This document shows, piece by piece, positions 37,958-38,500 of a stretch of DNA of 38,500 nt. The DNA comes from Mesostigma viride (taxonomy: Eukaryota; Streptophyta; Mesostigmatophyceae; Mesostigmatales; Mesostigmataceae), in assembly GCA_009746045.1 (NCBI GenBank), contig RPFO01000418.1, positions 2,625,334 through 2,663,833 of the forward strand, given 5' to 3'. Under the pieces are notes generated by a model, which saw only the letters and a program-made list of their open reading frames with translations, searched no databases and had not been told where the DNA came from. A program made the position numbers and the translations under genes. The stretch's first letter is position 1. Each line of letters opens with the position of its first letter.

Positions 37958-38500
37958 CCACCGTGCGCGAAAGAGCGTGTCGCAACATCTTAAATGGCGA
38001 CTCAGCCCGCGCTAGGCTATATATATTAACCCCCGCAGGGGCCCGCTGGTTACAATGCGACACAAGCCGGTGACCACCCCAAAAACAAGCCCTCAAAAAG
38101 AGCCAGCATTTCGCAATTCCGGAACCGTCCAAAAAGGAAAGAGGTTTTACGACACCATAATAGACTGAGCCGCGCAGCAGGTGCTGAGACGAAAAGGAAC
38201 GACAAAGGTCTATCGTAGCCTCGCCTCCCTGAGACGCCCTCCCCAACTCGAGTCTCGCAATAGGGAAATTTCTAGCTTCGGAGCGCAACTCTCGCGCGGC
38301 TCCTATTGTCCCCAACCACCCCTCCTCGGCAGGGGCAGCTGGACAACTGACCTGCCGCCACAAAAAATATTTTATGACAAAAAAAAGTCGTTGCTGACAG
38401 GATCCTAGTTCGGGACCTTTTGAGTCCAGGTCACGTCCCATGCACCATCGCACGGTGGCAAGCCTGCGATGTGACACTAGAGCTGTTTTAGAAACTTATA
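37958..38500. other. Right end, probably non-coding; TATA-like site
   Basis: No supported gene. GGCTATATATATTAACCC (about 38017-38034) followed by CCCCGCAGGGG, a palindrome, resembles a promoter core. A 203-codon minus-strand frame (37866-38477) overlaps the repeat and has no recognisable motif. The element, if it is one, may continue beyond the window. Confidence 0.35.

Noticed and set aside
37866-38477. 203-codon minus-strand frame
   Set aside because: No recognisable motif; it overlaps the direct repeat and a TATA-like region, and its amino-acid use looks random.
1-38500. tRNA or rRNA genes
   Set aside because: I saw no cloverleaf with A/B box motifs and no rRNA signature by eye; a covariance-model scan would be decisive.

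Overview
This looks like nuclear DNA of a photosynthetic eukaryote, most likely a green alga. Three spliced genes can be rebuilt by joining GT-AG exons in consistent phase. All three encode plant-type proteins: a two-DOMON cytochrome b561 protein (minus strand, 2014-7438), a two-domain glyoxalase I (plus strand, 8640-17735) and a vacuolar processing enzyme/legumain (minus strand, 19067-33266). I cannot name the genus. No TGTAA polyadenylation signal is obvious in the roughly 100 nt after the glyoxalase stop, which mildly argues against a Chlamydomonas-like order but decides nothing.

Layout: 1-2013 has no gene I can identify, but holds a 73-bp tandem repeat and exon-like fragments. The b561 gene has one 3.7-kb intron filled by an array of about 31 copies of an 83-bp unit. 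A 1.2-kb divergent intergenic region (7439-8639) separates it from the glyoxalase gene, whose four introns carry GCCC, CCCA/CA, 9-bp, 42-bp and CTCCTCCCT arrays. Glyoxalase and legumain converge on 17736-19066. The legumain gene has 11 exons. All its introns longer than about 560 bp hold tandem arrays of their own. Only about 4.3 kb of the 31 kb covered by the three genes is coding.

From about 34.6 kb to the right edge the character changes: the DNA is less GC-rich and has a run of 19 C. It holds three plus-strand ORFs, one of which encodes an RNase H1 N-terminal/viroplasmin-type hybrid-binding domain, another a Pro/Ser/Asn-rich disordered protein. A perfect 129-bp direct repeat follows. This may be part of a retroelement or virus-like insertion.

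The three genes are independent housekeeping-type genes (transmembrane electron transfer, methylglyoxal detoxification, vacuolar proteolysis), not a pathway. The most interesting structure is in the introns. In at least five cases the exon end plus its 5' splice site is repeated downstream within the intron, and pyrimidine-rich arrays abut several 3' splice sites. This suggests that introns here grow by tandem duplication seeded at the splice sites.
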